DNA of 64,000 bases from Sphingobacteriales bacterium (GCA_016711295.1 JADJTE010000007.1:186001-250000), one strand, 5' to 3'; numbered from the stretch's first letter, positions 27,214 to 36,148 are shown. The notes: generated from the sequence alone by a model not told the origin. Made by a program: numbers and translations.

Positions 27214-28395
27214 TTATCCGTTTATTCGCTCATACACGGCAGCTATGCCTTGTCCTCCGCCTATACAAGCTGTCACCATGCCATATTTGCCGCCTGTGCG
27301 TTGTAGGTCGTTGAGCAGTTGCACGGTTAGTTTTGCGCCACTGCACCCAAGCGGGTGTCCGAGGGCTATGGCACCGCCATTGATATTGATGCGGTTAGGG
27401 TCTAAGTCTGCTTGGCGTATGACGGCTAATGATTGTGCGGCAAAGGCTTCGTTCAGTTCTATGAGGTCTATATCTGCTAAGGTTTTGCCTGCTTGTGCAA
27501 GGGCTTTGGGTATAGCCGCGCAGGGTCCTATGCCCATGAATCGCGGTTCTACGCCTACGGTTGTACAACTGACCATTCTGCCGATGGGTTGTAAGCCAAG
27601 TTGGTTCATCAATCGCTCGGACATGACGAGCAAAAAGGCAGCACCGTCTGATGTTTGAGACGAGTTGCCCGCCGTTACTGTACCGTTGGTGGCAAATGCG
27701 GGTTTGAGTTTTGCCAATCCTTCGGGAGTCGTATCACGGCGCACGCCTTCGTCTGTATCGACGATATAGCTGCGCTCGGCGCGTTTGCCTTTTTCGTTCA
27801 GGTATACTTCTTTGACTGTAATGGGGCAGATACCGCTTTTGAAATAGCCATTATCAATAGCAGCAGCCGCTTTTAGGTGCGATTGGTAAGAGAACAAGTC
27901 TTGGTCTTCGCGCGATATGCCGTATTTTTGGGCTACTTGCTCGGCAGTCAAACCCATGCCCATATAATAATCGGGGTTAGTTTTTGCTACTTCGTAGTTC
28001 AGTACAGTGCGCCAGCCTACGGTGGGCACTAAGGACATGCTTTCTGTACCGCCTGCGATGATACATTCTGCCATACCCGCGCGTATTTTGGCGGTTGCCA
28101 TAGCTAATGTTTCGACACCACTGCCGCAATAGCGATTGACCGTTACGCCCGCCGTTGTTTTGGGCAGCGCACGCACGGCAATCATGCGCCCTACTTGTAA
28201 GCCTTGTTCGGCTTCGGGCACGGCATTGCCTACGATAAGGTCTTCGACCAGTACGGGGTCTAATTGAGGAACGGATTGTAAAAGTGCCGATATGACATCG
28301 ACCGCTAAATCATCGGGGCGCACAAAGCGGAAACCGCCTTTGGTGGCTTTGGCTACGGCAGTGCGGTATCCTGCTACGATATAGGCTTCTTGCAT
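27214..28395 (-). CDS. Acetyl-CoA C-acyltransferase (3-ketoacyl-CoA thiolase)
   Basis: 393 residues, full thiolase length. Active-site Cys in NRYCGSGVETLA (~residue 90), LNEAFAAQSLAV, the GGAIALGHPLGCSGAKL histidine motif and the second catalytic Cys in TACIGGGQG. It reads through without shifts. Role: last step of fatty-acid beta-oxidation (acyl-CoA shortened by one acetyl-CoA), or the reverse condensation; fadA-like by sequence, but no fadB partner is adjacent. Divergent from the SlyD-like gene with a -7 box for each. Its stop codon lies only 8 bases from repeat B2. Confidence 0.94.
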   Translation of the reverse strand: MQEAYIVAGYRTAVAKATKGGFRFVRPDDLAVDVISALLQSVPQLDPVLVEDLIVGNAVPEAEQGLQVGRMIAVRALPKTTAGVTVNRYCGSGVETLAMATAKIRAGMAECIIAGGTESMSLVPTVGWRTVLNYEVAKTNPDYYMGMGLTAEQVAQKYGISREDQDLFSYQSHLKAAAAIDNGYFKSGICPITVKEVYLNEKGKRAERSYIVDTDEGVRRDTTPEGLAKLKPAFATNGTVTAGNSSQTSDGAAFLLVMSERLMNQLGLQPIGRMVSCTTVGVEPRFMGIGPCAAIPKALAQAGKTLADIDLIELNEAFAAQSLAVIRQADLDPNRININGGAIALGHPLGCSGAKLTVQLLNDLQRTGGKYGMVTACIGGGQGIAAVYERING

Positions 28396-28444
28396 AATGA
28401 TATGAAAAATCGAAAAAATTTGGTTGATAGATTGTTTTAAAAGG

Positions 28445-28452
28445 CAAAGTTA
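28445..28452 (-). promoter_or_regulatory. -7 box for the thiolase gene
   Basis: TAACTTTG on the minus strand, 50 bases upstream of the ATG at 28395. Confidence 0.6.
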
Positions 28453-28494
28453 CGACATTTCGACAATACTGTAGATAAGTAGGTATAAAAAAGC

Positions 28495-28502
28495 TACCTT
28501 TG
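28495..28502 (+). promoter_or_regulatory. -7 box for the SlyD-like gene
   Basis: TACCTTTG, 71 bases upstream of the ATG at 28573. The two divergent boxes are 43 bases apart. Confidence 0.6.
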
Positions 28503-28572
28503 CGGCGGCTTACTGTTATCAAGCACAGCAAAGTGCAACAAATTTACTCACCCTTTTATCCAACAAAACAGC

Positions 28573-29082
28573 ATGTTTATTGTAAAAGATACTGTTGTGG
28601 CAGTTACGTATCATCTGCGCGAGCGCGATGCTAACGGCGATACCATCGAAATTGCCGACGCAGGGCATCCGTTTGTCTTTTTATTCGGTCACGGACAGTT
28701 ATTACCCGATTTTGAGAAAAATCTCAAAGGCTTGAAAATTGACGATACATTTAGTTTTTCTATCTCTGCTGCCAACGCTTATGGCGTAGTCGACCCCGAA
28801 GCTGTAGTAGAATTGCCTGTCGATATGTTTGCCGACCCCGACGGCGGAGGTATCGATTCGCACGTACAGATAGGCGCGGCTTTACAACTGCAAAACGAAA
28901 GCGGCGAATTGCTCGAAGGTATAGTAATAGATATTTCCGACGAGATAGTGGTCATGGATTTTAATCACCCTATGGCGGGCATCGACCTCCATTTTACGGG
29001 CACGGTATTGGACATTCGTACTGCTACGCCGTCCGAATTGGCACACGGACACGTACATGGTCCGGGCGGGCATCATCACTAA
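28573..29082 (+). CDS. FKBP-type peptidyl-prolyl isomerase, SlyD-like
   Basis: 169 residues, the usual SlyD length. FKBP halves: VAVTYHLRERDANG, then GHGQLLPDFEKNLKGLKIDD. The insert-in-flap domain follows (AVVELPVDMFADPDG ... VVMDFNHPMAG), and the FKBP fold returns with IDLHFTGTVLDI. The tail is His-rich (HGHVHGPGGHHH), the metal-binding tail that in E. coli SlyD holds nickel. Cytoplasmic: no signal peptide. Speeds up proline isomerisation and chaperones folding; a nickel role is inferred from the tail. Single gene with its own promoter and terminator. Confidence 0.95.
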   Translation: MFIVKDTVVAVTYHLRERDANGDTIEIADAGHPFVFLFGHGQLLPDFEKNLKGLKIDDTFSFSISAANAYGVVDPEAVVELPVDMFADPDGGGIDSHVQIGAALQLQNESGELLEGIVIDISDEIVVMDFNHPMAGIDLHFTGTVLDIRTATPSELAHGHVHGPGGHHH

Positions 29083-29111
29083 ATAACCGTATCTCCTCTG
29101 CCCAGCGTAAT

Positions 29112-29150
29112 GCCCCCAACTACCTAACTGCGTTTAGGAAAGTTGGGGGC
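29112..29150 (+). terminator. Bidirectional terminator between convergent genes
   Basis: Perfect 10-bp stem GCCCCCAACT / AGTTGGGGGC, placed between the SlyD-like stop (29082) and the minus-strand stop at 29176. Confidence 0.8.
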
Positions 29151-29175
29151 ATTGTGATTTCAAACCTATTTGCTA

Positions 29176-30579
29176 TCACCACTGATATGTTTGCCATAAG
29201 GCGGGTATTTGCACATCGGCATATCCTTGTTGGCGCAATAATCCGCTGAAATGCTGCATCGGTTCGGGTTCGCCGTGTACCAAATAGAGTTGTTTGATGC
29301 GTTGGGCATCTTGGCAGGAGAGGTAATTGATAATTTCGCTAAAATCGGCATGGGCACTATATCCCTCTAAGGCATGTACTTGGGCTTTTACGGCATGTTC
29401 TTGCCCAAATATTTTTACTATTGTATCGCCGCGTTTCAGGCGTGCGCCCAAACTTGCGGGGCTGCAATAGCCCACTAATAAAATGGTATTTCGGGGGTCG
29501 CCTACATTATTGGCTATGTGGTGTTTGACGCGCCCTGCCTCTGCCATGCCCGATGCCGAAATAATGATACAAGGTTCTTTATATTGGTTCAGGCGTTTTG
29601 AGTCAGTTACTTCGCTGATGTAGTAGATGTCCCGAAAAATAAAAGGTTCGCCATCTGTTTTTTGCATATATGAAATAATTTCATTATTAAAACATTGAGC
29701 ATTCTCGCGCATAATTTTGGTAGTTTTGACCGACAGCGGGCTATCGACAAATACTTTGATAGGCGGCAGCATACCTTTTGTCTTCATTCGGTCGAGGGCA
29801 TATACCAATTCTTGGGTGCGGTCGAGGCTGAATGCGGGAATAATGACCTTGCCGCGTCGTTGTAGGCAAGTATCATAAATGATATCAAACAATTGTTGTT
29901 CTTGGTTCACTTCGTCGGGGTGCAGTCTGTTGCCGTAGGTCGATTCGCAGATGATATAATCGGCTTGCTCAAAGGGTTCGGGGCTACGCAAGATATGGTC
30001 GTGCGGTCTGCCTATATCGCCCGTAAAGGTGAGGCGGCGGTACTGTTGTTGTTGGCGCAAGGCGAGGTGTACGGCTGCACTTCCTAATATATGCCCTGCA
30101 TCGCTAAACGCAAAAGAGGTGTCGGCATCGATGATTTTGGTTTCGCCATAGGCTACGGTTTCTATCAGGCTTAGGGTGCGGCGCACATCAGCTTCTGTAT
30201 AGAGCGGTTTGAGGGGTGCTAGCCCTTGCTCGGCGCGGCGTTGGTTCAGATGCAGGGTATCGCTTTCTTGGATAAACGCGCTATCGAGGAGCATCACCTC
30301 GCAGAGGTCGGCGGTAGCGGGTGTGCAGTATATTTTGCCCTTGAATCCTTCGCGCACGAGGCGTGGCACCAAGCCGCTATGGTCTATATGGGCATGGCTT
30401 AGGACGAGGCTATGTATCTGGGTAGGGTCGAAACCAAAATTCCGATTCAGGGGGTCGGTCTCTACGCCGCGCCCTTGATACATGCCACAATCGAGCAATA
30501 TCTGTTTGCCGTTTTCGGTAGTTAGTAGGTGTTTGCTGCCCGTAACGGTTTGGGCAGCACCGCAAAATTGTAAGTTCAT
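29176..30579 (-). CDS. MBL-fold beta-CASP hydrolase (RNA-specificity domain)
   Basis: 467 residues from the Met at 30579 (MNLQFCGAAQTVTGSKHLL); the frame opens earlier, but the extra ten residues lack similarity. Motifs: SHAHIDHSG (HxHxDH), GHILGSAAVHL, FTGDIGRPHD, then the beta-CASP insert (STYGNRLHP, IIPAFSLDRTQELVYAL, VDSPLSVKTT) and C-terminal RMMBL (GYCSPASLGARLKRGDT, HALEGYSAHADF). The family includes RNases and CPSF-73-like enzymes using two zinc ions. In bacteria the substrate is mostly RNA, but not established here. Intact. Followed by a terminator and convergent with the SlyD-like gene. Confidence 0.93.
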   Translation of the reverse strand: MNLQFCGAAQTVTGSKHLLTTENGKQILLDCGMYQGRGVETDPLNRNFGFDPTQIHSLVLSHAHIDHSGLVPRLVREGFKGKIYCTPATADLCEVMLLDSAFIQESDTLHLNQRRAEQGLAPLKPLYTEADVRRTLSLIETVAYGETKIIDADTSFAFSDAGHILGSAAVHLALRQQQQYRRLTFTGDIGRPHDHILRSPEPFEQADYIICESTYGNRLHPDEVNQEQQLFDIIYDTCLQRRGKVIIPAFSLDRTQELVYALDRMKTKGMLPPIKVFVDSPLSVKTTKIMRENAQCFNNEIISYMQKTDGEPFIFRDIYYISEVTDSKRLNQYKEPCIIISASGMAEAGRVKHHIANNVGDPRNTILLVGYCSPASLGARLKRGDTIVKIFGQEHAVKAQVHALEGYSAHADFSEIINYLSCQDAQRIKQLYLVHGEPEPMQHFSGLLRQQGYADVQIPALWQTYQW

Positions 30580-30725
30580 AGTAGGCTCGGAACAATTAGC
30601 ACCAATCACAAGCGGGCTGCTTAATGTTTGGTGCCTGGGTGTAATATTAACGAGTGAGAAGGCGACTGCTGTGCTTGCTATTTGAATATTCTGTCCTGAA
30701 AATTGGTATTCTGTCTATTTAAATT

Positions 30726-30832
30726 TAGTGTTCTAACAGAAAAGTTTTTAAGGCCATTTTAAAAATGTAAGAAACTGAATATCAAGTAATTATATTAAAA
30801 ATTAATACCTTAATTTTTTTGTCAGAACACTA
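30726..30832 (-). repeat. 107-bp family E element, copy E2
   Basis: Same length as E1 and about 85% alike by eye, reversed. Ends TAGTGTTCTAACAGAAAAG and TTTTGTCAGAACACTA. Directly followed by family C copy C2 (only one base between), so C2 probably landed at its end. Target duplication not evident. Confidence 0.8.
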
Positions 30833-31129
30833 TTGGTCTGATTTTTAAGTTTTATACACTTACCTTACAGGAGCGGTATTCTCAGGCTTGTGGCTATTAG
30901 ATGCTACCGATGTAATATGTCTTCGGCATTTTAAAGACAATATACATTGAATATTTTTTTCATGTTATCGTAAATTGTTGATAATTAGTAAATTATATAT
31001 CTCATAAGTTCCCCCTCTTTGAGGGGGTTAGGGGGAGTTCTTGAACTAATATCTCAATTATCTAACGCTATTTCCTAAGTCTTAACGCTTGGAAATGGAT
31101 ACACGGCAGACCAAATTAATACTCAAAAC

Positions 31130-31414
31130 GTAACTATTGGTTGATTTTTGCTAAGTTGTCGGATATAATTTGCATAGTTTAACTCTTGCCTCCTTATTTG
31201 TAAACTGCCATTTGGCACCTCTTTTTTGTTCATTTTGGATCTGAACCCATTGTTCGACTTTTAGACATCTTAATAAAAATCAACCACTATTTAGAGTATA
31301 GGGTTTTGGGTCTGGGGTAATGAGCAATACTTATCTAATAATGTCTGACATCGTTGCATATTCGATTAGAAATAGCGATTCTTATGGGCTACTCGTACAA
31401 GGCTAAATAGTTAC
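31130..31414 (+). repeat. Family A element, copy A4, itself interrupted by element D
   Basis: Starts GTAACTAT and resumes at CTATTTAGAGTATAGGG after element D. Ends GGCTAAATAGTTAC. 8-bp duplication CTCAAAAC (31122-31129) versus CTCAAAGC (31415-31422), one mismatch, both lying in the family C terminal sequence. Confidence 0.85.
31138..31286 (+). repeat. Element D (149 bp), single copy
   Basis: Perfect 12-base inverted ends TGGTTGATTTTT / AAAAATCAACCA and an exact 4-bp duplication CTAT (31134-31137, 31287-31290), which cuts the left end of A4 after its eighth base. The ends resemble family C (TGGTTTGATTTTT), so the same transposase may serve both. Non-coding. It is the youngest insertion of this island. 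Confidence 0.85.
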
Positions 31415-31437
31415 CTCAAAGCTTAAAAATCAGACCA

Positions 31438-32023
31438 CTACATATTATTTATTGTTTTTTTTCGCATTCTTTTGGGTCCGTACCAGAGCCAAAATCCCGT
31501 TATGGTAAAGGTGAATAGGGCAAGCCCCATGACTGACGTATAGACCAACTTTATTTGTTCGTCTGTCGTTCCGAAATAATAGTCGAGTATTGAGCCGTCG
31601 TGGATATTTTCGATAATATCTGAGTTTCTTCGCTCTATATGCAGCAGTTGCCCTGTTGCGCCGTCTAATTGGATGCCCCAGAAATGGTCAATAAAAATGA
31701 ACTTAACCATTCCCTTTATCCTTGCGGATGTCAATCCTTTCCAATTCGAGCGATAAATCTTTGGAAACGGAGTTGTGCAGAACGCTACATGCAATTGTAT
31801 GCAGGCTGTCGATGGGCAACCAATCTTTCAAATCGGTCGAAGTACCTTTGTATGATTTTGGGAGGATTAGCCCGTTGCTGTGCTTTTTCCAGCCCAACAA
31901 AAGCCCTGTTACCGAAACAAAAAAGAAAAATACAAATAGGCAGGCACCAGTAGTTCGGTGTATTTTTCGGAAAAGCCGCAATATCTTTGCTTGTCTATGC
32001 CTGCTGTTGTTGCTTTCTGTCAT
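31438..32023 (-). CDS. PepSY-associated membrane protein, frameshift near 31710
   Basis: Two frames join: MTESNNSRHRQAKILRLFRKIHRTTGACLFVFFFFVSVTGLLLG (helix 1 with the HRTTG motif of PepSY_TM proteins) continues to IDIRKDKG. Then MVKFIFIDHFWGIQLDGATGQLLHIERRNSD, IHDGSILDYYFG and the second helix TSVMGLALFTFTITGFWLWYGPKRMRKK follow. One extra A after GGG at ~31710 causes the shift. About 195 residues joined. Such small PepSY_TM proteins lie in the inner membrane, often near TonB/iron uptake genes; none are here. The stop codon TAG lies inside the target duplication of C2, so the true C-terminus may have been trimmed by that insertion. Confidence 0.78.
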
Positions 32024-32373
32024 ATTATTCCTCGATTATTGGCTGCTGTGTGATTGCCAAGATATAAAATTTTGAATAGATATAATGTTTAACAAAAATC
32101 ACCACAAAGTATCTCCTACAGAAACATGTATCCACACAAGCAAATACCTGAATATTACACCAAATAGCAAACTGCTAACCTCGTTGCTACAACAAACGGT
32201 AAAACAGATTTACCTCTGCGAGCAAAGTTAGCAGTTTTTAATGGCGTTTGCACCCAACAAAGGCGAAAATTTTACCTCATTCGTTATCGGCGCAAAACGG
32301 TATTGTAATTAATAATAATGAATAATCGAAAATTATCTATTATATAGGCGGCAATTTTCCTATTTTCTCGCCT
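32024..32373 (+). other. Non-coding gap
   Basis: 350 bases, AT-rich. One long-range inverted pair (AACTGCTAAC ~32170 and GTTAGCAGTT ~32228, then TTTT) could be a terminator with a 47-base loop for either neighbour. No ORF with coding character, no -7 box and no repeat-family member was found. Confidence 0.35.
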
Positions 32374-32601
32374 TTATTTTTCTTTGATGGCGGTGAGTAG
32401 CCCAGCGGGCGGTTCTTGTCGGGGCAGTTTGCTGCCCAGAAACTCGCGTAGGCTGGCGGTTTGCGACAAGGCATTTTTACCTCTGACACCTTGAATCTGA
32501 TTCGGGAATCGGTCGGTTTTGACGGGGATACCGCCTCCTATTCGGGACGTTTTACCTTTGGTATCGTCGCCTGTAGTATTAGCAAATGAACTTTTACGCA
32601 T
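32374..32601 (-). CDS. Small hypothetical protein downstream of the ECF sigma factor
   Basis: 75 residues from the Met at 32601. It is Gly/Lys/Thr-rich in the first half; the end reads LREFLGSKLPRQEPPAGLLTAIKEK, which resembles the tail of small proteins encoded after ECF sigma factors in Bacteroidota. No CxxC or HxxxC zinc motif is seen, so it cannot be called an anti-sigma factor with confidence. Same direction as the sigma gene, 168 bases downstream; the sequence between might hold a lost N-terminal part. Confidence 0.4.
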   Translation of the reverse strand: MRKSSFANTTGDDTKGKTSRIGGGIPVKTDRFPNQIQGVRGKNALSQTASLREFLGSKLPRQEPPAGLLTAIKEK

Positions 32602-32769
32602 GACAATAGCAGGTCTGATTTTATTGAGTAAGAAAATAGATATAATATTAAGAACAAAGGAATCGGCAGTCGCCCCCAAGGCGGGTTATCGGTTTTCTGT
32701 ATCGAGCACATTTGAGACTGTCGTCGGGGCAAAAAGTTGCGCTTTACGATATTTTTTTGTTGCTACAAA

Positions 32770-33405
32770 TTATTTGTGCTTTTTTTTCTTGTAACCTTCT
32801 TTCTGTGCATAATCGGCTAAGGCTTCACGCATGAGGCTACGAGCGCGATTGAGGCGTGAGCGCACCGTACCGATGGGTTTATTTAAGATTTCGGCAATTT
32901 CTTGGTAGGGAATACGCTCAATGTCATAAAAAATCAAAATCTCGCGGAATATGGGGTCTAAGGAGTCTAAGGCAGATTTGACCTCATCGCCCATCATATC
33001 TTGAAATATTTCTTGGTGTAGGTTGGTATATCGGTTGTTTTCTTCTGATTCGTGGTGGCTTCTGACATCGTCTAACTCGGTCATTTTGGGCGCGGTTTTG
33101 ACGCGGCGCGTTTCGTTGAGGTAGCCATTTTTCAGAATACGAAACAACCACGCTTTGGCATTAGAGCCTACGCGGTAGTTTTCTATATGCTCGTAAGCCC
33201 GCAACATGGTATCTTGCACCAAGTCGCGTGCTAATGCCTCGTCACGACACAAATAATAAGCATAATTGTAGAGTGCCGCGAATTGCGGCTCAAACTCGCA
33301 TTCAAAAATATGCCACTTTTCTTCTTCCGATAGTTTGGAATGTTGGGGCTGATTGTTTGAATAGGAGTCGATAGGGTATTTTTCGTCCATAGTGTGTAGT
33401 GCCAC
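32770..33405 (-). CDS. RNA polymerase sigma-70 factor, ECF subfamily
   Basis: 211 residues. Region 2: FAALYNYAYYLCRDEALARDLVQDTMLRAYEHIENYRVGSNAKAWLFRILKNGYLNETRR, the -10 recognition part. Region 4: LDSLDPIFREILIFYDIERIPYQEIAEILNKPIGTVRSRLNRARSLMREAL, a clean helix-turn-helix. The C-terminus is Lys-rich (KKKKHK). A 25-residue N-terminal extension precedes region 2. Directs RNA polymerase to a stress or envelope regulon. -7 box 29 bases upstream. The next gene on the same strand is a small protein that may control it. Confidence 0.95.
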   Translation of the reverse strand: MALHTMDEKYPIDSYSNNQPQHSKLSEEEKWHIFECEFEPQFAALYNYAYYLCRDEALARDLVQDTMLRAYEHIENYRVGSNAKAWLFRILKNGYLNETRRVKTAPKMTELDDVRSHHESEENNRYTNLHQEIFQDMMGDEVKSALDSLDPIFREILIFYDIERIPYQEIAEILNKPIGTVRSRLNRARSLMREALADYAQKEGYKKKKHK

Positions 33406-33433
33406 TATTAGTGTTATATTTGGCTTGCCTATG

Positions 33434-33441
33434 CAAAGATA
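33434..33441 (-). promoter_or_regulatory. -7 box for the ECF sigma gene
   Basis: TATCTTTG on the minus strand, 29 bases upstream of the ATG at 33405. It is of the housekeeping type, so the gene need not depend only on itself. Confidence 0.65.
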
Positions 33442-33682
33442 AGTCGTTTTGCCCTATAAACGTTTCATAGCTATGATTTTTTTTGTAGCACCAGAAAACT
33501 CATTATTACATTGCCGTATTAGATACAACACCTTTTCAGCCGTATTAGTTCGCCTTGCCGCATTTATTGACAGTTTATTGGCATTTATTTAGACCGAGCC
33601 AAGCAAGGGCGAAAAACTGCACAATACGGAGCAAGTAGGAATAATTATTGCCTCAAAAAGCGCAACAGCCAAAAAGTATGGT

Positions 33683-33690
33683 TATTTTTG
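33683..33690 (+). promoter_or_regulatory. -7 box for pgk
   Basis: TATTTTTG fits TAnnTTTG and lies 22 bases before the ATG at 33712, giving a short leader. It argues against the alternative TTG start at 33700. Confidence 0.55.
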
Positions 33691-33711
33691 TGCTGAAAAT
33701 TGCCATACAAC

Positions 33712-34913
33712 ATGAAAACCGTTGCCGATTTTAATTTTAAAGGGCTTAAAGCCCTCGTAAGGGTCGATTTTAACGTGCCCTTAGATAAGCAAACCTTAGC
33801 CGTTACAGATACGACCCGCATAGCGGGCGCACGCGCCACTATTGCCAAAATATTATCCGATGGCGGAAGCGTCGTATTGATGTCGCACTTAGGACGACCC
33901 AAAGGTGCGCCCGAAGACAAATATTCGCTGCGCCATATCGTATCGGCAGCCTCTGAGGTATTGGGAGTTCCCGTGGGGTTTGTTTCCGATTGCGTGGGCG
34001 AAATAGCTGCTTGTGCCGTTGCCGATTTGCCGCTCGGCGGTGTATTATTGCTCGAAAATTTGCGCTTCCATGCCCAAGAAGAAAAAGGCGATGCCGATTT
34101 TGCCCAAACCTTAGCCAACTTAGGGGCTGATGTATATGTAAACGACGCTTTCGGAACGGCACACCGCGCCCACGCCTCTACTGCCGTCATCGCTCAATTT
34201 TTCGCGCCCGACCGCCGTATGTTCGGCTACCTGATGCAGAGCGAATTGCAAAACGCCCGCCGTATTTTGTACCACGCCCAAAGCCCCTTTGTCGCTATTT
34301 TGGGTGGAGCTAAGGTATCGGACAAAATCATGCTGATAGAAAGCCTATTGGATAAAGTGAACACCTTAGTCATCGGAGGCGGTATGGCTTATACGTTTTT
34401 TCAAGCACAAGGCGGGCACGTCGGGAAATCGTTGGTAGAAGCCGACAAAATAGACCTCGCCCGCACCCTACTGCAAAAAGCACGGGATAAGAGTGTGCGC
34501 CTGCTCCTGCCCGCCGATTCGGTAGCCGCCGATGCCTTTGCCAACGATGCCCATACCGAAATACACGACAACTTTTCTATTCCCGAACACCTCATGGGCT
34601 TAGATATAGGCGAAAAAGCCCGCGCCGATTTTGCCCAAGCCATAGTAGAAGCCAAGACCATTTTTGGAACGGACCAATGGGCGTGTTCGAAATGCCTAAT
34701 TTTCAGGCAGGCACCCGCGCCATTGCCGAAGCCGTAGCGCAAGCTACTGCCCGACACGGCGCGTATAGCTTGGTAGGCGGCGGCGACTCAGTAGCAGCAA
34801 TCCAACAGTTTGGATATGCCGACGACGTGAGCTATGTATCTACTGGCGGCGGAGCTATGCTCGAACTATTAGAAGGCAAAGAACTACCAGGCGTGGCAGC
34901 CATTGACGATTGA
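33712..34913 (+). CDS. pgk: Phosphoglycerate kinase, frameshift at a T-run
   Basis: About 400 residues when joined. N-terminal domain: FKGLKALVRVDFNVPLDK, MSHLGRPKG, LLLENLRFH and NDAFGTAHRAHAST. C-terminal domain: AILGGAKVSDKI, GGGMAYTFF and, in the next frame, MGVFEMPNFQAGTRAIAEAV and GGGDSVAA, ending VSYVSTGGGAMLELLEGKELPG. The break is at 34661-34665, where TTTTT must be TTTTTT to read IFWNGPMGVFE. ATP from 1,3-bisphosphoglycerate in glycolysis. The gene is normally essential and the shift is in a homopolymer, so sequencing error is the likely reason. Confidence 0.95.
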
Positions 34914-34976
34914 TGATTTGGAATTTACGATTTCAGATTTATAATTTACAATTAACAATTTATAATTAACGATTGG

Positions 34977-35298
34977 TGGTATGATTTTTAAGTTTTGAGT
35001 ATTAATTTTGCATATCATATATCCATTTCCAAGCGTTAGGACTTAGGAAATAGCGTTAGATAATTGAGATATTAGTTCAAGAACTCCCCCTAAGCCCCTC
35101 AAAGAGGGGGAATTTGTGCAAGATATAATTTACTGATTATCAATAATTTATGATAAATTTTAAAAAATATTCAATATATATTACCTTTAAAATGCCGTAG
35201 GCATATTAAAGCAGTAACATCTAATAGGCGCAAGCCTGAGAATACCGTAGGCATGAAACTCACGTAAGGTAGGTGTATAAAACTTAAAAACCAAACCA
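34977..35298 (-). repeat. Family C element, copy C3 (322 bp, uninterrupted)
   Basis: Ends TGGTATGATTTTTAAGTTTT and (reverse complement) TGGTTTGGTTTTTAAGTTTT. Flanks TTGG/TTAG suggest a 4-bp duplication with one change. The only family C copy without another element in it; gives the family's full length. Contains ATGCCGTAGGCAT and CCCTCAAAGAGGGGG motifs. Reverse to C1 and C2. Confidence 0.85.
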
Positions 35299-35326
35299 TT
35301 AGTAATTGTGTGATTTCGGATTTATA

Positions 35327-35462
35327 ATTCACCATTCACCATTCACCATTCACCATTCACCATTCACCATTCACCATTCACTATTCACCATTCACCATTC
35401 ACCATTCACCATTCACCATTCACCATTCACCATTCACCATTCACAATTCACCATTCACCATT
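35327..35462 (+). repeat. 7-bp tandem array ATTCACC, ~19 copies
   Basis: Nearly perfect head-to-tail ATTCACC units with three changed units (ATTCACT and ATTCACA, then a decayed end). 136 bp, just upstream of the DUF1697 gene (starts 35499). Unit length gives out-of-frame steps, but it is not in a reading frame. Copy number could vary between strains. Confidence 0.9.
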
Positions 35463-35498
35463 AATAATTTATAATTAACGATTGCCAACAGTGTATAT

Positions 35499-36084
35499 AT
35501 GCGTTTCACCGCTGTTTATATAGCCCTTTTGCGCGGTATCAATGTGGGGGGGCACCGCAAAATAGCCATGCCCGACCTACAATCGCTGTGCGAATCGATA
35601 GGCTGGCACAAGGCTACAACGTATATTCAAAGCGGTAATATTGTGTTTTGCTCCGCTCCTGAACAAGCCCAAGCTACTTTCTTAGAACAAGCCATACAGC
35701 AACGATACGGGTTTGGGGTGCGCGTATTGCTGCGCACTGCCCAGCAATGGCAAGCAGTTATAGACCACAACCCTTTTGCTCACGAAAATATTACGGACAA
35801 TAAACTGCTACACGTTATTGCCATAGACCGCCCCGCCCCCAAGGAGCTTTGCGGCTGTCCTCGACCCCAACACCTACGCCCCCGACCGCTGGGTGATTGA
35901 CCAACAACATATATACCTCTATTGCCCGAACGGATACGGACGCACTCAATTGAGCAACGATTTTTGGGAACGAAAATTGCGCCTACAAGCCACTACCCGC
36001 AACTATAATACCGTATTGCGGCTGATGGAAATAGCGCGTACACAAAATTTATCCAAAGACCCTACAAACAGCAAGGATTTATAA
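35499..36084 (+). CDS. DUF1697 family protein, frameshifted near 35848
   Basis: Starts MRFTAVYIALLRGINVGGHRKIAMPDLQSLCESIGW, the defining DUF1697 N-terminus, and YIQSGNIVFCSA. After KEL the frame changes and reads AAVLDPNTYAPDRWVIDQQHIYLYCPNGYGRTQLSNDFWERKL, the matching C-terminal half, ending at 36084. Joined length ~195, as usual. The biochemical function of the family is unknown. The repeat array at 35327 lies 37 bases upstream of the start and could affect its expression. The frameshift sits in the GGAGCTTTGCGG stretch and adds to the window-wide pattern of single-base indels. Confidence 0.85.
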
Positions 36085-36148
36085 ACCGCCGCTTCATTGA
36101 CCGAAAATAAACACCTAATCATCTTAATATCACACCCCCAAAATTCTC

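Larger units (their letters stand above)
30834..31437 (+). repeat. Family C element, copy C2, carrying A4
   Basis: Ends TGGTCTGATTTTTAAG and (reverse complement) TGGTCTGATTTTTAAG are identical over 16 bases. Target duplication CTAT (30830-30833) versus CTAC (31438-31441), one mismatch. Split by the family A copy A4 at 31130. Shares the GAGGGGGTTAGGGGGAGTTC core with C1. Its right target copy CTAC supplies the stop codon of the PepSY gene on the other strand. Confidence 0.85.

Noticed and set aside
32519..32794. 91-residue plus-strand ORF
   Set aside because: Antisense to the small ORF and the sigma factor end; no similarity.
35327..35462. Array that could be mistaken for CRISPR
   Set aside because: Unit is 7 bases with no spacers, and no cas genes are in the window.
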